Below are positions 32,967 through 45,998 of a stretch of DNA of 64,000 nt, in pieces (within the stretch, counting starts at the first letter, position 1; the number at the start of each line of letters is the position of its first letter). Both the position numbers and the translations under genes were made by a program. The stretch lies in NCBI RefSeq assembly GCF_014844095.1, contig NZ_CP062163.1, positions 1,612,001 to 1,676,000 of the forward strand, given 5' to 3'. This stretch comes from Brevibacillus sp. JNUCC-41. Lineage in GTDB: Bacteria > Bacillota > Bacilli > Bacillales > DSM-1321. The notes under the pieces are model-generated. The model searched no databases and was not told the origin of the DNA. It was given only the letters and a program-made list of their open reading frames with translations.

Positions 32967-34250
32967 TCAGCTTTTAAGCTGCTCCACTTCTTCTTGCGTC
33001 ATTTCTTCACGCCAAATCGTCGCTCCCAAACCAGAAAGTTTTTCAACAAGATGGCTATATCCGCGATCTATATGTTCAAGCCCAGTCACTTCCGTAATCC
33101 CCTCAGCCATTAAACCAGCGATTACAAGAGCTGCTCCGGCACGTAAATCGCTTGCCTTCACTTTTGCCCCATGAAGTTGGACAGGACCATCGACGATGCC
33201 TGCTCTGCCCTCGACTTTGATCTTCGCATTCATGCGTCGCAGTTCATCAATATGCTTAAACCGTGCCCCGTATATCGTATCGGTCACCATGCTAGAACCG
33301 CTTGCTTTTGTTAAGAGGGAAGTGAAAGGTTGCTGAAGATCTGTTGGGAATCCAGGGTAAACCAATGTCTTGATATCAACGGCTTTATATTTTTCTCCCG
33401 GTGAGACAAATATCTGGTCATCACCCGCTTCAATATTAATCCCCATTTCCCTCAATTTGGCAGTCAATGACTCCAAATGCTGGGGAATGACATTATCGAT
33501 TAGAATCCCTTCACCAACAGCAGCGGCTAAAATCATGAAAGTACCGGCCTCAATCCGATCCGGTATGATCGTATGCTTGCACCCATGCAAACTTTCCACA
33601 CCATCAATACGAATGATATCCGTTCCTGCACCCTTTATTTTCGCTCCCATATTGGTCAACAGTGTGGCAACATCGATGATTTCCGGTTCTTTCGCGGCAT
33701 TTTCAATCACAGTGCGGCCTTTGGCCAAAACGGCGGCAAGCATGATGTTGATCGTTGCCCCTACACTAACGACATCCAAATATATGCGTGCTCCCCGGAG
33801 CTCGTCCGCCCTAAGGTAAATGGCTCCTTGTTCATTCGTCACTTGAGCGCCTAGTGCTTCGAACCCCTTAATATGCTGATCTATCGGACGGGGTCCTAAA
33901 TGGCAGCCTCCAGGCAAGCCGATCACTGCCTTTTTGAATTTACCAAGCATTGCCCCCATCAAATAATAAGAGGCACGTAACTTCTTGACCCTTCCATTGG
34001 GGAGAGGCATTGAAATCATCCTGCTTGGATTGACTGTCATTTCTCCTTCATCAAAGGATACCTCACCGCCAATTTCCTCCATTAACGCTTTCAGCATCTG
34101 TACATCCGAGATATCAGGCAGGCCTTCAATCGTTACGGGAGAGTCCGCTAAAATTGTTGCCGGAATAAGGGCAACCGCACTATTTTTTGCTCCGCTGACA
34201 CGAATGCTTCCCTTTAAAGGATAGCCACCGGCAATTTTAAGTTTTTCCAT
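32967..34250 (-). CDS. murA: UDP-N-acetylglucosamine 1-carboxyvinyltransferase (MurA2/MurZ type)
   Basis: This enzyme performs the first committed step of peptidoglycan synthesis, transferring enolpyruvate from PEP to UDP-GlcNAc. The active-site cysteine is in [16 protein letters not shown] near residue 116. The N-terminus [21 protein letters not shown] has the conserved Lys-Asn pair. At 427 aa it is normal. Position beside fba and tal indicates the second Firmicute MurA copy (murAB/murZ in B. subtilis); the other copy usually lies near the atp/spoIID region but is not in this window. Confidence 0.95.
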   Translation of the reverse strand: MEKLKIAGGYPLKGSIRVSGAKNSAVALIPATILADSPVTIEGLPDISDVQMLKALMEEIGGEVSFDEGEMTVNPSRMISMPLPNGRVKKLRASYYLMGAMLGKFKKAVIGLPGGCHLGPRPIDQHIKGFEALGAQVTNEQGAIYLRADELRGARIYLDVVSVGATINIMLAAVLAKGRTVIENAAKEPEIIDVATLLTNMGAKIKGAGTDIIRIDGVESLHGCKHTIIPDRIEAGTFMILAAAVGEGILIDNVIPQHLESLTAKLREMGINIEAGDDQIFVSPGEKYKAVDIKTLVYPGFPTDLQQPFTSLLTKASGSSMVTDTIYGARFKHIDELRRMNAKIKVEGRAGIVDGPVQLHGAKVKASDLRAGAALVIAGLMAEGITEVTGLEHIDRGYSHLVEKLSGLGATIWREEMTQEEVEQLKS

Positions 34251-34458
34251 AATAAACTCCCTTCCACGCTAAGCACTTAGAAGCTACTTTCAAAAGTAAT
34301 ATTTTACCACAGGAAAATTGCATAATCCGACAACATTTACTATCTAGTTCTTTAGTTTACACAAAAGTAGAAAATTCATGTAAAAAAAAGATAAAAATTT
34401 CTAATTTATGTTAATTTTATTAAAAAGGTGCAATCTATAGCGACTTAGCGGCAAGGCA
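34251..34458 (-). other. tal-murA spacer
   Basis: These are 208 A/T-rich bases with no frame of note. A weak GCGACTTAGCG self-complementary stretch (34439-34449) close to the tal stop is followed on the minus strand by a run of U, and could be an inefficient terminator. Confidence 0.35.
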
Positions 34459-35109
34459 TTATGCTTCAGTACGTGAATTCCAATCGTTCAAGAAAGCTTC
34501 AATCCCTTTATCCGTTAATGGGTGGTGGAATAATTGCATTAAAACTTTATAAGGGATTGTTGCAATATGTGCCCCTTTAAGAGCCGCTTCTGTAATATGC
34601 ATTGGATGGCGGATGGAAGCTGCAATGATCTCAGCATTGATATCATGGATCGCAAATATGTCGGCAATATCCGAAATTAAATCAAGTCCATTTTGGCCGA
34701 TGTCGTCCAAGCGTCCTAAAAATGGCGATACATAAGTTGCTCCTGCCCTAGCTGCCAATAAAGCTTGGTTGGCACTGAAAATAAGCGTGACATTCGTTTT
34801 GACACCTTGTTTTGTAAGTGCTGAAACAGCCTTCAAGCCGTCTGGGGTCATTGGCACTTTAATCGTGATATTAGGTGCAATGGCAACGAGTTCCTTGGCT
34901 TCAGCCATCATTCCTTCAAAATCAAGCGCAATGACTTCAGCAGAAACGGATTCTTTAACAAGGCTTGTGATTTCTTTTAGCCGGTCATGGAAAGAAACTC
35001 CCTTTTCTCTTGCAACAAGGGACGGGTTAGTCGTAACGCCTGCTAAAACGCCAAGTTCGTGCGCTTGTTTGATTTCTTCCATGTTTGCTGTATCTATAAA
35101 GAATTTCAT
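34459..35109 (-). CDS. tal: Transaldolase / fructose-6-phosphate aldolase-like (TalC type)
   Basis: This small (216 aa) class I aldolase belongs to the transaldolase subfamily. The N-terminus [20 protein letters not shown] and the Schiff-base lysine in [14 protein letters not shown] are diagnostic, along with [16 protein letters not shown]. In B. subtilis this gene is ywjH and acts as a transaldolase. It lies 189 bp after fba with a strong terminator in between. Confidence 0.95.
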   Translation of the reverse strand: MKFFIDTANMEEIKQAHELGVLAGVTTNPSLVAREKGVSFHDRLKEITSLVKESVSAEVIALDFEGMMAEAKELVAIAPNITIKVPMTPDGLKAVSALTKQGVKTNVTLIFSANQALLAARAGATYVSPFLGRLDDIGQNGLDLISDIADIFAIHDINAEIIAASIRHPMHITEAALKGAHIATIPYKVLMQLFHHPLTDKGIEAFLNDWNSRTEA

Positions 35110-35202
35110 AAAATATCCTCCGTATGTAATCGATTTTTTATTTCCCTATATGCCTCTGAATTCTAATTGTTCTAAAAATGGAGCCCGGATTCAGCCCTGC
35201 AT

Positions 35203-35240
35203 CTAAAAGAAACCATTAGGGGGGAGCCCCCCCAATGGGA
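35203..35240 (-). terminator. Terminator after fba
   Basis: CCATTGGGGGGGC pairs with TCCCCCCTAATGG, an unusually G/C-rich stem, followed on the minus strand by TTTCTTTTAG. It lies about 60 bp past the fba stop. Confidence 0.85.
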
Positions 35241-35298
35241 ATATAGCCTTTATCATCTTACATTTAAGGGGATGGAACCCTTATGTTACGTTTCTAAA

Positions 35299-36156
35299 TT
35301 ATGCTTTGCCGTTTGAACCGAATTCACGTATTTTGCCGATGACAGTTTCTTTAATGGCTTCACGGCCAGGTACCATGTATTTACGTGGATCGTACACTTC
35401 AGAATCATTATTCAAAATTTCACGAACCGCTTTTGTGAACACAATTTGATTTTCCGTATTCACATTGATTTTTGATGTTCCAAGTGAAATGGCTTTTTGG
35501 ATATCTTTCGTGGGTATGCCTGTACCGCCATGAAGAACAAGTGGTTTCTTCGTTAAATCACGTACTTCTTCCATTTCTTTATAGCCTAGGTTAGGTTCAC
35601 CTTTGTATGGTCCGTGAACGGATCCCAAAGCTGGAGCAAAACAGTCGACATCCGTTTCTTTAACTAACTGTTCACATTCTTGAGGGTCTGCATATACGAC
35701 TCCATCAGCGATTACATCATCTTCTTGTCCGCCAACCGTGCCCACTTCCGCTTCAACCGAAACATTCCGTGCGTGAGCGAATTCGACAACCTTCTTGGTT
35801 GTTTCGATATTTTCATCGATCGGATGATGTGAAGCATCGATCATTACTGAAGTGAATCCGGCTTCGATAGCTTCCTTACATTTATCAAAACTTGAACCAT
35901 GGTCAAGGTGAATCGCCACAGGAACAGTGATTTTCATGTCTTCCAACAATCCTTGAACCATCATGACAGTCGTTTTAAAACCACCCATATGACGGGCAGC
36001 ACCTTCGGAAACACCAAGGATGACTGGAGATTTTTCTTGTTCTGCAGCGGCTAAAATAGCTTGAGTCCATTCAAGGTTATTAATATTGAATTGACCTACT
36101 GCATATTTTTCATCAAGAGCTTTATTAAGCATATCTTTCATAGAAACTAAAGGCAT
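35299..36156 (-). CDS. fba: Fructose-bisphosphate aldolase class II
   Basis: This zinc-dependent aldolase of glycolysis and gluconeogenesis is 285 aa long. Zinc and catalytic residues are visible in [14 protein letters not shown] (His and Asp) and [13 protein letters not shown] (His), with [14 protein letters not shown] between them. Normal length. It follows spo0F as in B. subtilis. Confidence 0.97.
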   Translation of the reverse strand: MPLVSMKDMLNKALDEKYAVGQFNINNLEWTQAILAAAEQEKSPVILGVSEGAARHMGGFKTTVMMVQGLLEDMKITVPVAIHLDHGSSFDKCKEAIEAGFTSVMIDASHHPIDENIETTKKVVEFAHARNVSVEAEVGTVGGQEDDVIADGVVYADPQECEQLVKETDVDCFAPALGSVHGPYKGEPNLGYKEMEEVRDLTKKPLVLHGGTGIPTKDIQKAISLGTSKINVNTENQIVFTKAVREILNNDSEVYDPRKYMVPGREAIKETVIGKIREFGSNGKA

Positions 36157-36330
36157 TTGATTTCCTCCTACTAGTGGATGTTATGATTTTTAAAGTTAAT
36201 TCTTTCTAGATATTCCCTAAAAACAAAGTAGCATACGCTTATAAATCAGAATATCTCTCCTCTTTTAGGATATCAATACATCAAAAAAACAGCAACAATT
36301 AGCACTATTCCATGCCTCAAATTTTATTCC

Positions 36331-36367
36331 AAAAAAACACGGCCCATCTAAAAAAAGATAGCCGCGG
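36331..36367 (-). terminator. Terminator after spo0F
   Basis: A GCGGCTATCT/AGATGGGCCGT imperfect stem around a U-rich loop is followed on the minus strand by seven U, about 40 bp after the spo0F stop. Confidence 0.75.
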
Positions 36368-36404
36368 CAATTTCCCCGTCAATAATATTAAATTTTCAAG
36401 ACCG

Positions 36405-36776
36405 TTAACTTGATTGAATCGGTAAGTATTCTCGAACGGCCTTTCTAATATCATCAATATCAAACGGCTTTGCAAAATGTGTCATTGCCCCTAAATCCTT
36501 TGCTTCCTGAATCATATCAAGTTCACCATATGCCGTCATGATGATAACCCGGATGTCCGGATCGACGACTTTCATCCTTTTCAAGATCTCAATGCCATCC
36601 ATTCCCGGAATCTTCATATCCAGCAATACCAGATCAGGTGAATGATTATTTAGCACTTCCAAGGCTTGAATGCCATTAGCCGCTTGAAATGTTTCATACC
36701 CTTCTTTATGTAAAACCTCGTTCAATAAAATACGAATCCCGAATTGATCATCAACAATCAATATTTTCCCTGGCAT
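36405..36776 (-). CDS. spo0F: Sporulation phosphorelay response regulator Spo0F
   Basis: Spo0F is a single receiver domain (123 aa) that carries phosphate from the Kin kinases to Spo0B. The acid pocket is VDDQFGIR (Asp 9 and 10), the phosphorylated aspartate is Asp 53 in [13 protein letters not shown], and Lys 103 is in FAKPFDI. Conservation with the B. subtilis protein is very high. AGAGGTGA precedes the ATG. A sigma-H promoter and a Spo0A-like box lie upstream. Confidence 0.98.
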   Translation of the reverse strand: MPGKILIVDDQFGIRILLNEVLHKEGYETFQAANGIQALEVLNNHSPDLVLLDMKIPGMDGIEILKRMKVVDPDIRVIIMTAYGELDMIQEAKDLGAMTHFAKPFDIDDIRKAVREYLPIQSS

Positions 36777-36916
36777 TTTATCACCTCTCCCCTTCCCGAT
36801 TCATCAATAAAATATATTAGCCTATTCGGCCATAATACCCGAAAAAGGGTAGTTACATAGATTGCGTTAAATCACTTGAGGTCCAACGCATTTATTCCAT
36901 CATGATTTCTATGTTC

Positions 36917-36945
36917 ATATTCGATAATTGTAACAAAATTCCTGC
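36917..36945 (-). promoter_or_regulatory. Sigma-H promoter of spo0F
   Basis: GCAGGAATT (36937-36945), 11 bp, and ATCGAATAT (36917-36925) on the minus strand match the sigma-H consensus RNAGGAWWW and RNNGAATWW at all positions. B. subtilis spo0F is known to use sigma-H. Confidence 0.85.
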
Positions 36946-36980
36946 CTTATGGCTAAAAGGAATTTCAATTTTTTTGTTTT

Positions 36981-36987
36981 TTCGACC
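36981..36987 (-). promoter_or_regulatory. Spo0A-box-like sequence upstream of spo0F
   Basis: GGTCGAA on the minus strand matches six of seven bases of the Spo0A box TGTCGAA and lies about 36 bp upstream of the sigma-H -35 element, a position suited to Spo0A~P control as in B. subtilis spo0F. Confidence 0.6.
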
Positions 36988-37091
36988 GATTTAGTAAATT
37001 CAGTCCTTCCGGGTCAATAGCCCTGAAACCTGTCAATGCAAAGGAAAGTCCATTATAATAAGTATATTATTTTTTAAAGGAGTCCCTGATC

Positions 37092-37622
37092 ATGTTAAAA
37101 ATTTTCTCGACACAGATAAGCGGTTTATTTAAAAAAATGATTGAAAATGAGGCATTTGAAATGGAGGATGCCGGACGCTTGCTCGCTCAGGCTGCGGTTG
37201 GGGACGGTTCTGTGTTCATTCATGGTTTTGGTGAAATGCAGGGCGTCACTGCCGAGGCTTTGAATGGGGCAGAACCCTTTCCCAAGGCAAAAAGATATGA
37301 ATTAGGAGAAACCATTTCCAGGGAAGATCGATTTCTTATATTCAGCCGCCATTCGGCCGATTCTGAAGCATTGATGCTGGCAAAACAACTCAAGGAAAAA
37401 GATATACCATTTGTTGCAGTTTCTACATCCGTCCCTTCTGAAGAAGATTCTCTTTTGGAGTTGGCTGACGTTCATATTGATCTACGCATCCAACGGGGAT
37501 TGATTCCCGATGAAACTGGAAATCGATATGGGTACCCTACCCTCATTGCCGCTCTTTTCGCTTATTATGGGATTAAATTCACTCTTGAAGAAATCATAAA
37601 AGAATATGAAGATGAAGAATGA
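37092..37622 (+). CDS. ywjG: DUF2529 protein (YwjG family)
   Basis: This 176-residue soluble protein is of unknown function. It is divergent from spo0F and convergent with pyrG, the B. subtilis ywjG position. The fold-like pattern (a segment LIFSRHSADSEALMLAKQLK followed by IPFVAVST) resembles a SIS-type phosphosugar-binding domain, which is how the family is usually described. AAAGGAG lies before the ATG, and a TATAAT (37055 area) could be its -10. Confidence 0.82.
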   Translation: MLKIFSTQISGLFKKMIENEAFEMEDAGRLLAQAAVGDGSVFIHGFGEMQGVTAEALNGAEPFPKAKRYELGETISREDRFLIFSRHSADSEALMLAKQLKEKDIPFVAVSTSVPSEEDSLLELADVHIDLRIQRGLIPDETGNRYGYPTLIAALFAYYGIKFTLEEIIKEYEDEE

Positions 37623-37638
37623 TGTCTTCATCCAAAAC

Positions 37639-37669
37639 AAAAAAAACAGCCACATGGGCTGTTTTTTTA
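37639..37669. terminator. Bidirectional terminator between ywjG and pyrG
   Basis: AAAAAACAGCC pairs with GGCTGTTTTTT around ACATG, giving U runs on both strands between two convergent genes. Confidence 0.92.
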
Positions 37670-37673
37670 TTTA

Positions 37674-39571
<1,898 letters not shown>

Positions 39572-39610
39572 AAACAAAAACGCTCCGCTTACAATAAAAG
39601 TAAGGGAGCG
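39572..39610 (-). terminator. Terminator after rpoE
   Basis: CGCTCCCTTAC pairs with GTAAGCGGAGCG (one bulge), followed on the minus strand by GTTTTTGTTTTT, about 85 bp after the rpoE stop. Confidence 0.82.
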
Positions 39611-39693
39611 ATATAATTTAATCATTGTGTCCTTTTTTAAGGAGCCCAAAAATGATTCTACAAATTTCGCCTCAAAAAGTCAAGGGCGATTAT

Positions 39694-40290
39694 TTATTTC
39701 TCATCCTCTTCATCCAAGTCATCTGCGTCTTCATCTTCATCTTCATCTTCATCATCTTCCAGGACAAATGCATCATCTTCGATTATTTCTTCTTCCAGAT
39801 CGTCGTCATCATCCACGTCATCATCCAAAAGCACTTCGTCGATGACTGGAGAACCTAGAATATCATCATCGTCGTCATCTTCATCCTCGTCCAGATCATC
39901 GATATCTTCTTCAAAGTCAAGGTCTTCGTCTTCCAGTTCATCGAAATCGTCGATAACGACGGCAGCCTTTTTGGCTTTCTTTTTCTTTTTAGGTTTTACA
40001 ACATGTACGACTTCTTCTTCAATTTGGTCAACCGGGTACCATGTTTTCAATCCCCAGCGGTTATCTCCAAGTGAAGTGAAACGGCCATCCACATTTAAAT
40101 CCGTATAGAATTGTGCAATTTTCTTTTCCACTTCCGCTTTAGATAAATGGTGCAGCGAAGCTAATTCACTAATTAAGTCTTTAAATGGAATCGGTTCATT
40201 TCTTTCCACTAACAAATCATATGCCATCTCTATCAAGGACATTTCCAACAATTGCTCTTTTGAGTATTGTTTTAAACTCAAATTCCGCAC
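39694..40290 (-). CDS. rpoE: RNA polymerase delta subunit
   Basis: Delta is a Firmicute RNA polymerase subunit that speeds recycling and lowers binding to weak promoters. Residues 1-90 are the folded HARE-type domain (LSLKQYSKEQLLEMSLIEMA and GRFTSLGDNRWGLKTWYP). The remainder has a lysine patch (KPKKKKKAKKA) and then a long Asp/Glu tail. At 198 aa it is longer than in B. subtilis (173 aa) because of the acidic tail. Confidence 0.96.
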   Translation of the reverse strand: MRNLSLKQYSKEQLLEMSLIEMAYDLLVERNEPIPFKDLISELASLHHLSKAEVEKKIAQFYTDLNVDGRFTSLGDNRWGLKTWYPVDQIEEEVVHVVKPKKKKKAKKAAVVIDDFDELEDEDLDFEEDIDDLDEDEDDDDDDILGSPVIDEVLLDDDVDDDDDLEEEIIEDDAFVLEDDEDEDEDEDADDLDEEDEK

Positions 40291-40493
40291 TTCCCTTCTC
40301 TATTCAAACACTGAATTCCGTGTTTTTTCACATAAAAAAATAATCTAAAACAGTATTTCGATAAAATAACGACAATTCCTGCTAGACATATACTCCATTA
40401 TAAACAATCTAAATGGGTTTATGCTAGTTCTATATGATACTTTCACACATTTACCTAATTGTCTATCATTCAAAGGAAACCAAAAGGTATAGA

Positions 40494-40655
40494 TCATTCC
40501 TTTTTCTTTTTGGATTTCTGATGATAGGCTGCAGTAAAAAAGACAACCGTCAGAATAAAAAAAGAAATGGCGCCCAGTTGATGCTCATACAGTTCAAATA
40601 AAAAAATGATGGCAAGAATGTAACCTATGATTAATCCAATCATTTTCAGGTTCAT
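40494..40655 (-). CDS. Small membrane protein (53 aa), unknown
   Basis: A frame of 53 codons begins MNLKMIGLIIGYILAII behind TTGAGGAA with good spacing. It has two predicted membrane helices (residues 5-22 and 28-46, the latter ISFFILTVVFFTAAY) and a basic tail QKSKKKKE. Codon use and ribosome binding site look genuine. It is in the gap between icmF and rpoE on the same strand, after the icmF terminator on the coordinate map but upstream of rpoE's far end only in position, so it is probably its own unit. I do not recognise the family. Confidence 0.68.
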   Translation of the reverse strand: MNLKMIGLIIGYILAIIFLFELYEHQLGAISFFILTVVFFTAAYHQKSKKKKE

Positions 40656-40752
40656 TTCCTCAACTCCAATAGGGCTGATTCTTCATTTTTGCCCCTTTTC
40701 CAAATAATTATAAGGTAAAATCTTCATTTTGTTAAAAAAGAGGGGAATTATT

Positions 40753-40786
40753 TAAAAAAGAGGCCCCTAAACGTTCGGGCCCCTTC
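40753..40786 (-). terminator. Terminator after icmF
   Basis: AAGGGGCCC and GGGCCTCTT pair around AACGTTT, followed by six U on the minus strand, just after the icmF stop. Confidence 0.9.
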
Positions 40787-40791
40787 TTGAT

Positions 40792-43700
40792 TTACATATT
40801 CCTTCGATATTGACCGCCTACATCATAAAGCGCCCTCGTTATCTGACCCAGACTGGCCACTCTCACGCAGTTCATGAGTTCGGCAAAGATATTTTCCCCA
40901 TTCATTGCTGCCAATTTCAGTTTAGTTAGCGCCTCATCCGAGAACTCCTTATTTCTTTCCTGGAATGCCCGGAGATTCATGATTTGCCCTTCTTTTTCAT
41001 CCTTTGTTGCACGGGCAATTTCCATGCTATTCACCGCTTCTTCGGAAGGAGGATTTGGATTCAAATACGTATTGACACCAATGATCGGCAATTCTCCCGT
41101 ATGCTTTTTCATTTCGTAATGCATCGATTCATCCTGAATTTTCCCGCGCTGATACTGCGTCTCCATTGCACCCAGGACACCGCCTCGATCGTTGATGCGA
41201 TCGAACTCTTGCAGGACGGCCTCTTCAACCAGATCCGTCAATTCCTCTACGATGAAGGCACCTTGCATCGGGTTTTCATTTTTTGAGAGACCATGCTCCT
41301 TTGTAATGATCATTTGTATGGCCATTGCGCGGCGCACGGATTCTTCGGTAGGCGTCGTGATGGCTTCATCGTACGCATTAGTATGCAGGGAGTTACAGTT
41401 ATCCTGCAGTGCCATTAAAGCCTGAAGCGTCGTTCTGATATCATTAAAATCAATTTCCTGCGCATGAAGGGAGCGCCCAGAAGTCTGTATATGGTATTTG
41501 AGCTTCTGGCTACGGTCATTCGCACCATATTTATCCCTCATGACTGTCGCCCAAATCCTTCTCGCCACCCTCCCGATAACCGTATATTCCGGGTCGAGTC
41601 CATTTGAGAAGAAGAACGACAAATTCGGGGCAAAGTCATCAATATTCATTCCTCGACTTAAATAATATTCGATGTAAGTAAAGCCATTCGCTAATGTAAA
41701 GGCCAGCTGTGAAATGGGATTGGCACCCGCTTCTGCAATGTGATAACCGGAAATGGATACAGAGTAGTAGTTCCTGACTTTCCGATCGATGAAATATGCT
41801 TGAATGTCCCCCATTAACCTTAAAGCAAATTCCGTAGAGAAGATGCATGTATTCTGACCTTGGTCCTCTTTCAGAATATCCGCTTGAACAGTTCCGCGTA
41901 CCGTTTGAAGGGTATAAGCCTGCACTTCTTCAGCTTCGGCTTCAGTAAGGGGACGGCCCAACTCTTCTTCTTTCCGTTGAATCTGCTGATCGACTGCAGT
42001 ATTCATATACATGGCCAAAATGATTGGTGCCGGTCCATTGATGGTCATGGAAACAGATGTTGAGGGGTGGCAAAGGTCAAAGCCTGCATACAGCTTTTTC
42101 ATGTCATCCAACGTACAGATGCTGACTCCGCTTTCCCCTACCTTTCCATAGATATCAGGCCGGTGATCAGGGTCCTCGCCATATAAAGTTACAGAATCGA
42201 AAGCCGTACTAAGCCGTTTAGCGGTATCATCCTTTGACAAATAATGAAAACGCCTGTTGGTTCGGTCGGGCGATCCTTCACCGGCAAATTGCCGCTTCGG
42301 GTCTTCCCCTTCACGCTTGAATGGAAAGACTCCCGCTGTGTAAGGAAAGAAGCCCGGAACGTTTTCACGGAATACCCACCCTAAGATCTCTCCATAATCC
42401 ACGTATTTAGGAAGTGATACTCTCGGAATCATTAAACCTGATAAACTTTTGGTTTTCAGCTTTGTTACGATTTCTTTATCCCTGACTTTCGTTACAAACT
42501 GCTCTCCTGCATACTTTTCTTTTAAATCCATCCATCCAGAAAGGATTTTTTTAGATTCAGGTGATAAATTCAAAGCGGTTTCCTTTTTCAATTTTTCTAA
42601 AGAAGACACCATCTCATCGTTGTTATCATTTTCCTTAATTGCATCAATTGCCCCTTCAAGCTGGAAAAGCCTCCGGGCAATACGTACCTGGTCAGCCGCA
42701 CGCTTATGATACGATCTGACCGTATCACTGATTTCACGTAAATAATACCGACGGTCATTAGGAATGATGACATTTTGCTTGTAAACATCCGCTTCTTTCG
42801 AAAAGGACGTACTCCAAACCGTCCCTGATTTTTCATTAAGCTTTTCAATCAGGGCAGCGAATAATGCATTGGTGCCCGGGTCATTGAATTGGGAAGCGAT
42901 CGTACCGTATACTGGCATTTCCGATGGATCTTGATCAAAAAGTGTACGGCTCCTTTGGTATTGCTTTTGAACTTGGTTTTTTGCATCCTCGGAGCCTTTG
43001 CGTTCGTATTTGTTAATGACTATCAAGTCTGCATAATCAATCATATCGATTTTTTCAAGTTGAGAAGGTGCACCGAATTCACTCGTCATTACATACATGG
43101 ATACATCGCATATTTCTGCAATTTCTGCATCTCCCTGACCAATTCCGCTCGTTTCGACGATGATTAAATCGAAGCCAGCTGCCTTCACGACTGAAATGGC
43201 ATCTTTTATCGCCAAAGACAACTCACTTTTTGAATGGCGCGTGGCTAGGCTCCTCATATAAACGCGCTCTGAAAAGATCGAGTTCATCCTGATCCTGTCA
43301 CCCAGCAGGGCACCGCCCGTTTTCTGTTTGGTCGGGTCCACAGATAGGATGGCGACTCTCTCGTCTGGAATTTCGTTAATGAACCTTCGTATCAATTCAT
43401 CCGTCAATGAACTTTTTCCAGCGCCGCCAGTCCCTGTAATTCCTAGAACGGGAACCTTCTTTTCGGAAGTCTTGATCTGCTCAAAAAGACTCTCCACCGC
43501 TGCCGCTGATTCCTGTAAAACATCGAGTCTATTTTCGGCAAAGGTAATAAATTGGGCAATGGCATTTGTTCCCCCAGCAATCAATTCATCAAAACGTTCT
43601 TGTAAAGATGGTTTGACTGTCGAGAAATCACATTCCTCCATCAATACGTTTATCATTCCTTGAAGCCCATATTCCCGTCCTTCATCAGGCGAAAAAATAC

Positions 43701-44058
43701 GGGCAATCCCATAATCATGCAGTTCTTTAATTTCCCTTGGGATGATGACCCCGCCGCCCCCGGCAAAAATCCGAATGTGCTCGGCTCCCTTTTCCTTCAG
43801 CAGGTCATACATATATTTAAAATATTCCACATGTCCGCCTTGATAAGATGACATGGCTATGCCTTGAACATCTTCCTGGATGGCCGCATTCACGATCTCT
43901 TCTACCGAACGATTATGACCTAGGTGAATAACTTCCGCCCCGCTGGACTGAAGGATTCTCCTCATTATATTGATGGATGCGTCATGCCCATCAAATAAAC
44001 TCGAAGCTGTGACGAATCTAATATGGTTCTTCGGTTTATACACCTCAACTGTACTCAT
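40792..44058 (-). CDS. icmF: Fused isobutyryl-CoA mutase IcmF
   Basis: This 1088-residue protein fuses three parts. The N-terminal B12 domain (about 1-140) has the DGHDASI cobalt-ligand motif. A MeaB/ArgK-type GTPase chaperone (about 195-420) has the P-loop [13 protein letters not shown]. The mutase substrate-binding barrel (about 520-1088) carries [19 protein letters not shown] and the [15 protein letters not shown] region. IcmF interconverts isobutyryl-CoA and n-butyryl-CoA, or isovaleryl-CoA and pivalyl-CoA, with adenosylcobalamin. It follows the TetR gene by 30 bp and ends an acyl-CoA catabolic operon. Confidence 0.95.
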   Translation of the reverse strand: MSTVEVYKPKNHIRFVTASSLFDGHDASINIMRRILQSSGAEVIHLGHNRSVEEIVNAAIQEDVQGIAMSSYQGGHVEYFKYMYDLLKEKGAEHIRIFAGGGGVIIPREIKELHDYGIARIFSPDEGREYGLQGMINVLMEECDFSTVKPSLQERFDELIAGGTNAIAQFITFAENRLDVLQESAAAVESLFEQIKTSEKKVPVLGITGTGGAGKSSLTDELIRRFINEIPDERVAILSVDPTKQKTGGALLGDRIRMNSIFSERVYMRSLATRHSKSELSLAIKDAISVVKAAGFDLIIVETSGIGQGDAEIAEICDVSMYVMTSEFGAPSQLEKIDMIDYADLIVINKYERKGSEDAKNQVQKQYQRSRTLFDQDPSEMPVYGTIASQFNDPGTNALFAALIEKLNEKSGTVWSTSFSKEADVYKQNVIIPNDRRYYLREISDTVRSYHKRAADQVRIARRLFQLEGAIDAIKENDNNDEMVSSLEKLKKETALNLSPESKKILSGWMDLKEKYAGEQFVTKVRDKEIVTKLKTKSLSGLMIPRVSLPKYVDYGEILGWVFRENVPGFFPYTAGVFPFKREGEDPKRQFAGEGSPDRTNRRFHYLSKDDTAKRLSTAFDSVTLYGEDPDHRPDIYGKVGESGVSICTLDDMKKLYAGFDLCHPSTSVSMTINGPAPIILAMYMNTAVDQQIQRKEEELGRPLTEAEAEEVQAYTLQTVRGTVQADILKEDQGQNTCIFSTEFALRLMGDIQAYFIDRKVRNYYSVSISGYHIAEAGANPISQLAFTLANGFTYIEYYLSRGMNIDDFAPNLSFFFSNGLDPEYTVIGRVARRIWATVMRDKYGANDRSQKLKYHIQTSGRSLHAQEIDFNDIRTTLQALMALQDNCNSLHTNAYDEAITTPTEESVRRAMAIQMIITKEHGLSKNENPMQGAFIVEELTDLVEEAVLQEFDRINDRGGVLGAMETQYQRGKIQDESMHYEMKKHTGELPIIGVNTYLNPNPPSEEAVNSMEIARATKDEKEGQIMNLRAFQERNKEFSDEALTKLKLAAMNGENIFAELMNCVRVASLGQITRALYDVGGQYRRNM

Positions 44059-44088
44059 ATAGCTCCTCCTTATTGAAACTTATTTATA

Positions 44089-44721
44089 TCAGTGCTTTTT
44101 GGAACCCGATACATTTTGAATCAATAATTGCGTCTGCAGTTCAACATACTCTTGAAGCGTATACTGTTTATGCAAAGCCCATCTTCTAAAACTCCACATC
44201 TGTCCCTGAACGAAAATGTTATGTGAAACAAGGCTTATTTGTTTTTCCGTTAACGAGAGCTCCCCATTCTCGACACATTTCGTTATCACTTTTTCGAACA
44301 TGCCAACCATACGAATTTCTTTGTTCAGAACATATGGTAAAGCATCTTTCGTCAGGGCCTTCACTTCCTGATACATGACCAGCACTTCGTCCTGCATATC
44401 ATCCATCACTTTATAAAAATAGGCGATCGTCAGCTTCAAACTTTCAAGTGTCCCGTCACTCTGTTCTATTTCTTTCTGAAGCTTTTCCTGGACTTCATCA
44501 TAGATAAAGTCACAAACGAGATATAATATATCTTCCTTGGTTCGGATATATTCGTATAACGTGCCAATACTAAAGCCTGCAGCTTTGGCAATTTCCCTGG
44601 TAGTCGTACGGTGAAATCCCTTTTCCTTAAAAAGGGTAACTGCTCCTTTAATCATTTGTGTACGCCTTTTTTCAACCAGCCGCTCATCCTTTACAGATGC
44701 AAGAACCTCTCTTTTTTCCAT
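44089..44721 (-). CDS. TetR/AcrR family regulator (acyl-CoA responsive type)
   Basis: This is a 210-residue repressor. The N-terminal helix-turn-helix (residues 20-65) reads IKGAVTLFKEKGFHRTTTREI, then AKAAGFSIGTLYEYIRTKEDIL. The C-terminal helical domain is the ligand pocket. The ATG at 44721 has AAAGGAG seven bases before it; a TTG two codons upstream is too close. It sits between an acyl-CoA dehydrogenase and icmF. It is most likely a FadR-like repressor controlling this operon and fadF, responding to acyl-CoA. The ligand is inferred. Confidence 0.88.
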   Translation of the reverse strand: MEKREVLASVKDERLVEKRRTQMIKGAVTLFKEKGFHRTTTREIAKAAGFSIGTLYEYIRTKEDILYLVCDFIYDEVQEKLQKEIEQSDGTLESLKLTIAYFYKVMDDMQDEVLVMYQEVKALTKDALPYVLNKEIRMVGMFEKVITKCVENGELSLTEKQISLVSHNIFVQGQMWSFRRWALHKQYTLQEYVELQTQLLIQNVSGSKKH

Positions 44722-44832
44722 TTCCAAACTCCTTTTGAAAGCCCGTTATTCAATTTTCAAAGACATTCTGAAGAAATTGAAAAGGGAATTCCGGTAAAGG
44801 CAGTGCCTCATCGGAAAACCTCAGTTTCAACC

Positions 44833-45972
44833 TTATTTAGTAACCATACGTGAGATGACCAGCTTTTGAATTTCCTGTGTACCCTCGTAAATCTGGGTTA
44901 TTTTCGCATCGCGCATATACCGCTCCACTGGATAATCCTTTGTATATCCATAACCCCCGAAAACCTGCACGGCCTCCGTCGTCACTTTCATTGCTGTATC
45001 ACCAGCAAAAAGTTTGGACATCGCCGATTCTTTTCCATAAGGAAGGCCCACTGATTCCAACCACGCTGCCTGATAGGTTAATAGCCTTGAAGCCTCAACA
45101 CCCGTTGCCATATCCGCCAATTTAAAACCGATTCCTTGCTGTGCAGAAATTGGCTTGCCGAATTGGACGCGCTCTTTTGCATAATCAACCGCGGCATCCA
45201 ATGCACCTTGGGCTATGCCTACAGCTTGGGCTGCAATTCCATTACGGCCGCCATCAAGCGTCATCATCGCAATTTTAAAGCCTTCTCCTTCTTTTCCAAG
45301 GAGATTTTCTTTAGGCACTCGACACTCATCAAAGATGATTTCCGTGGTCGGTGATGAACGGATTCCAAGCTTCTTCTCTTTTTTACCAACACTGAAGCCT
45401 GGGAAGTCCTTTTCAATGATAAAAGCACTCGTTCCTTTTTGTTTCGATTCAGGGTCCGTCAATGCAAAGACGACATATGTATCCGCGATCCCGCCGTTCG
45501 TAATGAAGATTTTTGAACCGCTTATGACATATTCATCACCTACAAGCTTTGCAGTCGTCCTCATACCGCCTGCGTCTGAGCCTGAGCTAGGTTCAGTCAG
45601 TCCGTATGCACCGATTTTTTCACCCTGTGCCATCGGGCGAAGGTATTTTTGTTTTTGGTCTTCAGACCCAAATTTATATATTGGCCATCCTGCGAGCGAA
45701 GTATGGGCTGATAAAGTCACCCCAGTGGATGCGCAAACGCGGGAAAGTTCCTCAATCGCTATGCAATATGCTAAGTAATCGCTGCCGATTCCGCCGTATT
45801 CCTCAGGCCATGGAATCCCAGTCAATCCAAGCTCAGCCATTTTATCGAAGATCTCACGGTCAAATCGTTCTTCTTCATCCCTCTCGGCAGCGGTCGGAGC
45901 CACTTCATTCTGGGCAAAGTCGCGCACCATTTTCCTGATCATTTCATGTTCTTCCGTTAGTTTAAATTGCAT
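44833..45972 (-). CDS. acdA: Acyl-CoA dehydrogenase (AcdA-like)
   Basis: This 379-residue FAD enzyme catalyses alpha,beta-dehydrogenation of acyl-CoA. Family marks are [19 protein letters not shown] near residues 125-143, [15 protein letters not shown], the FAD/dimer segment [23 protein letters not shown] and the catalytic Glu in IYEGTQEIQ. The ATG at 45972 follows GGAGGG; upstream codons contain that site. It equals B. subtilis AcdA in length and is next to its paralogue. Confidence 0.94.
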   Translation of the reverse strand: MQFKLTEEHEMIRKMVRDFAQNEVAPTAAERDEEERFDREIFDKMAELGLTGIPWPEEYGGIGSDYLAYCIAIEELSRVCASTGVTLSAHTSLAGWPIYKFGSEDQKQKYLRPMAQGEKIGAYGLTEPSSGSDAGGMRTTAKLVGDEYVISGSKIFITNGGIADTYVVFALTDPESKQKGTSAFIIEKDFPGFSVGKKEKKLGIRSSPTTEIIFDECRVPKENLLGKEGEGFKIAMMTLDGGRNGIAAQAVGIAQGALDAAVDYAKERVQFGKPISAQQGIGFKLADMATGVEASRLLTYQAAWLESVGLPYGKESAMSKLFAGDTAMKVTTEAVQVFGGYGYTKDYPVERYMRDAKITQIYEGTQEIQKLVISRMVTK

Positions 45973-45998
45973 GAATATGCCCTCCAAATTTTTCGTGA

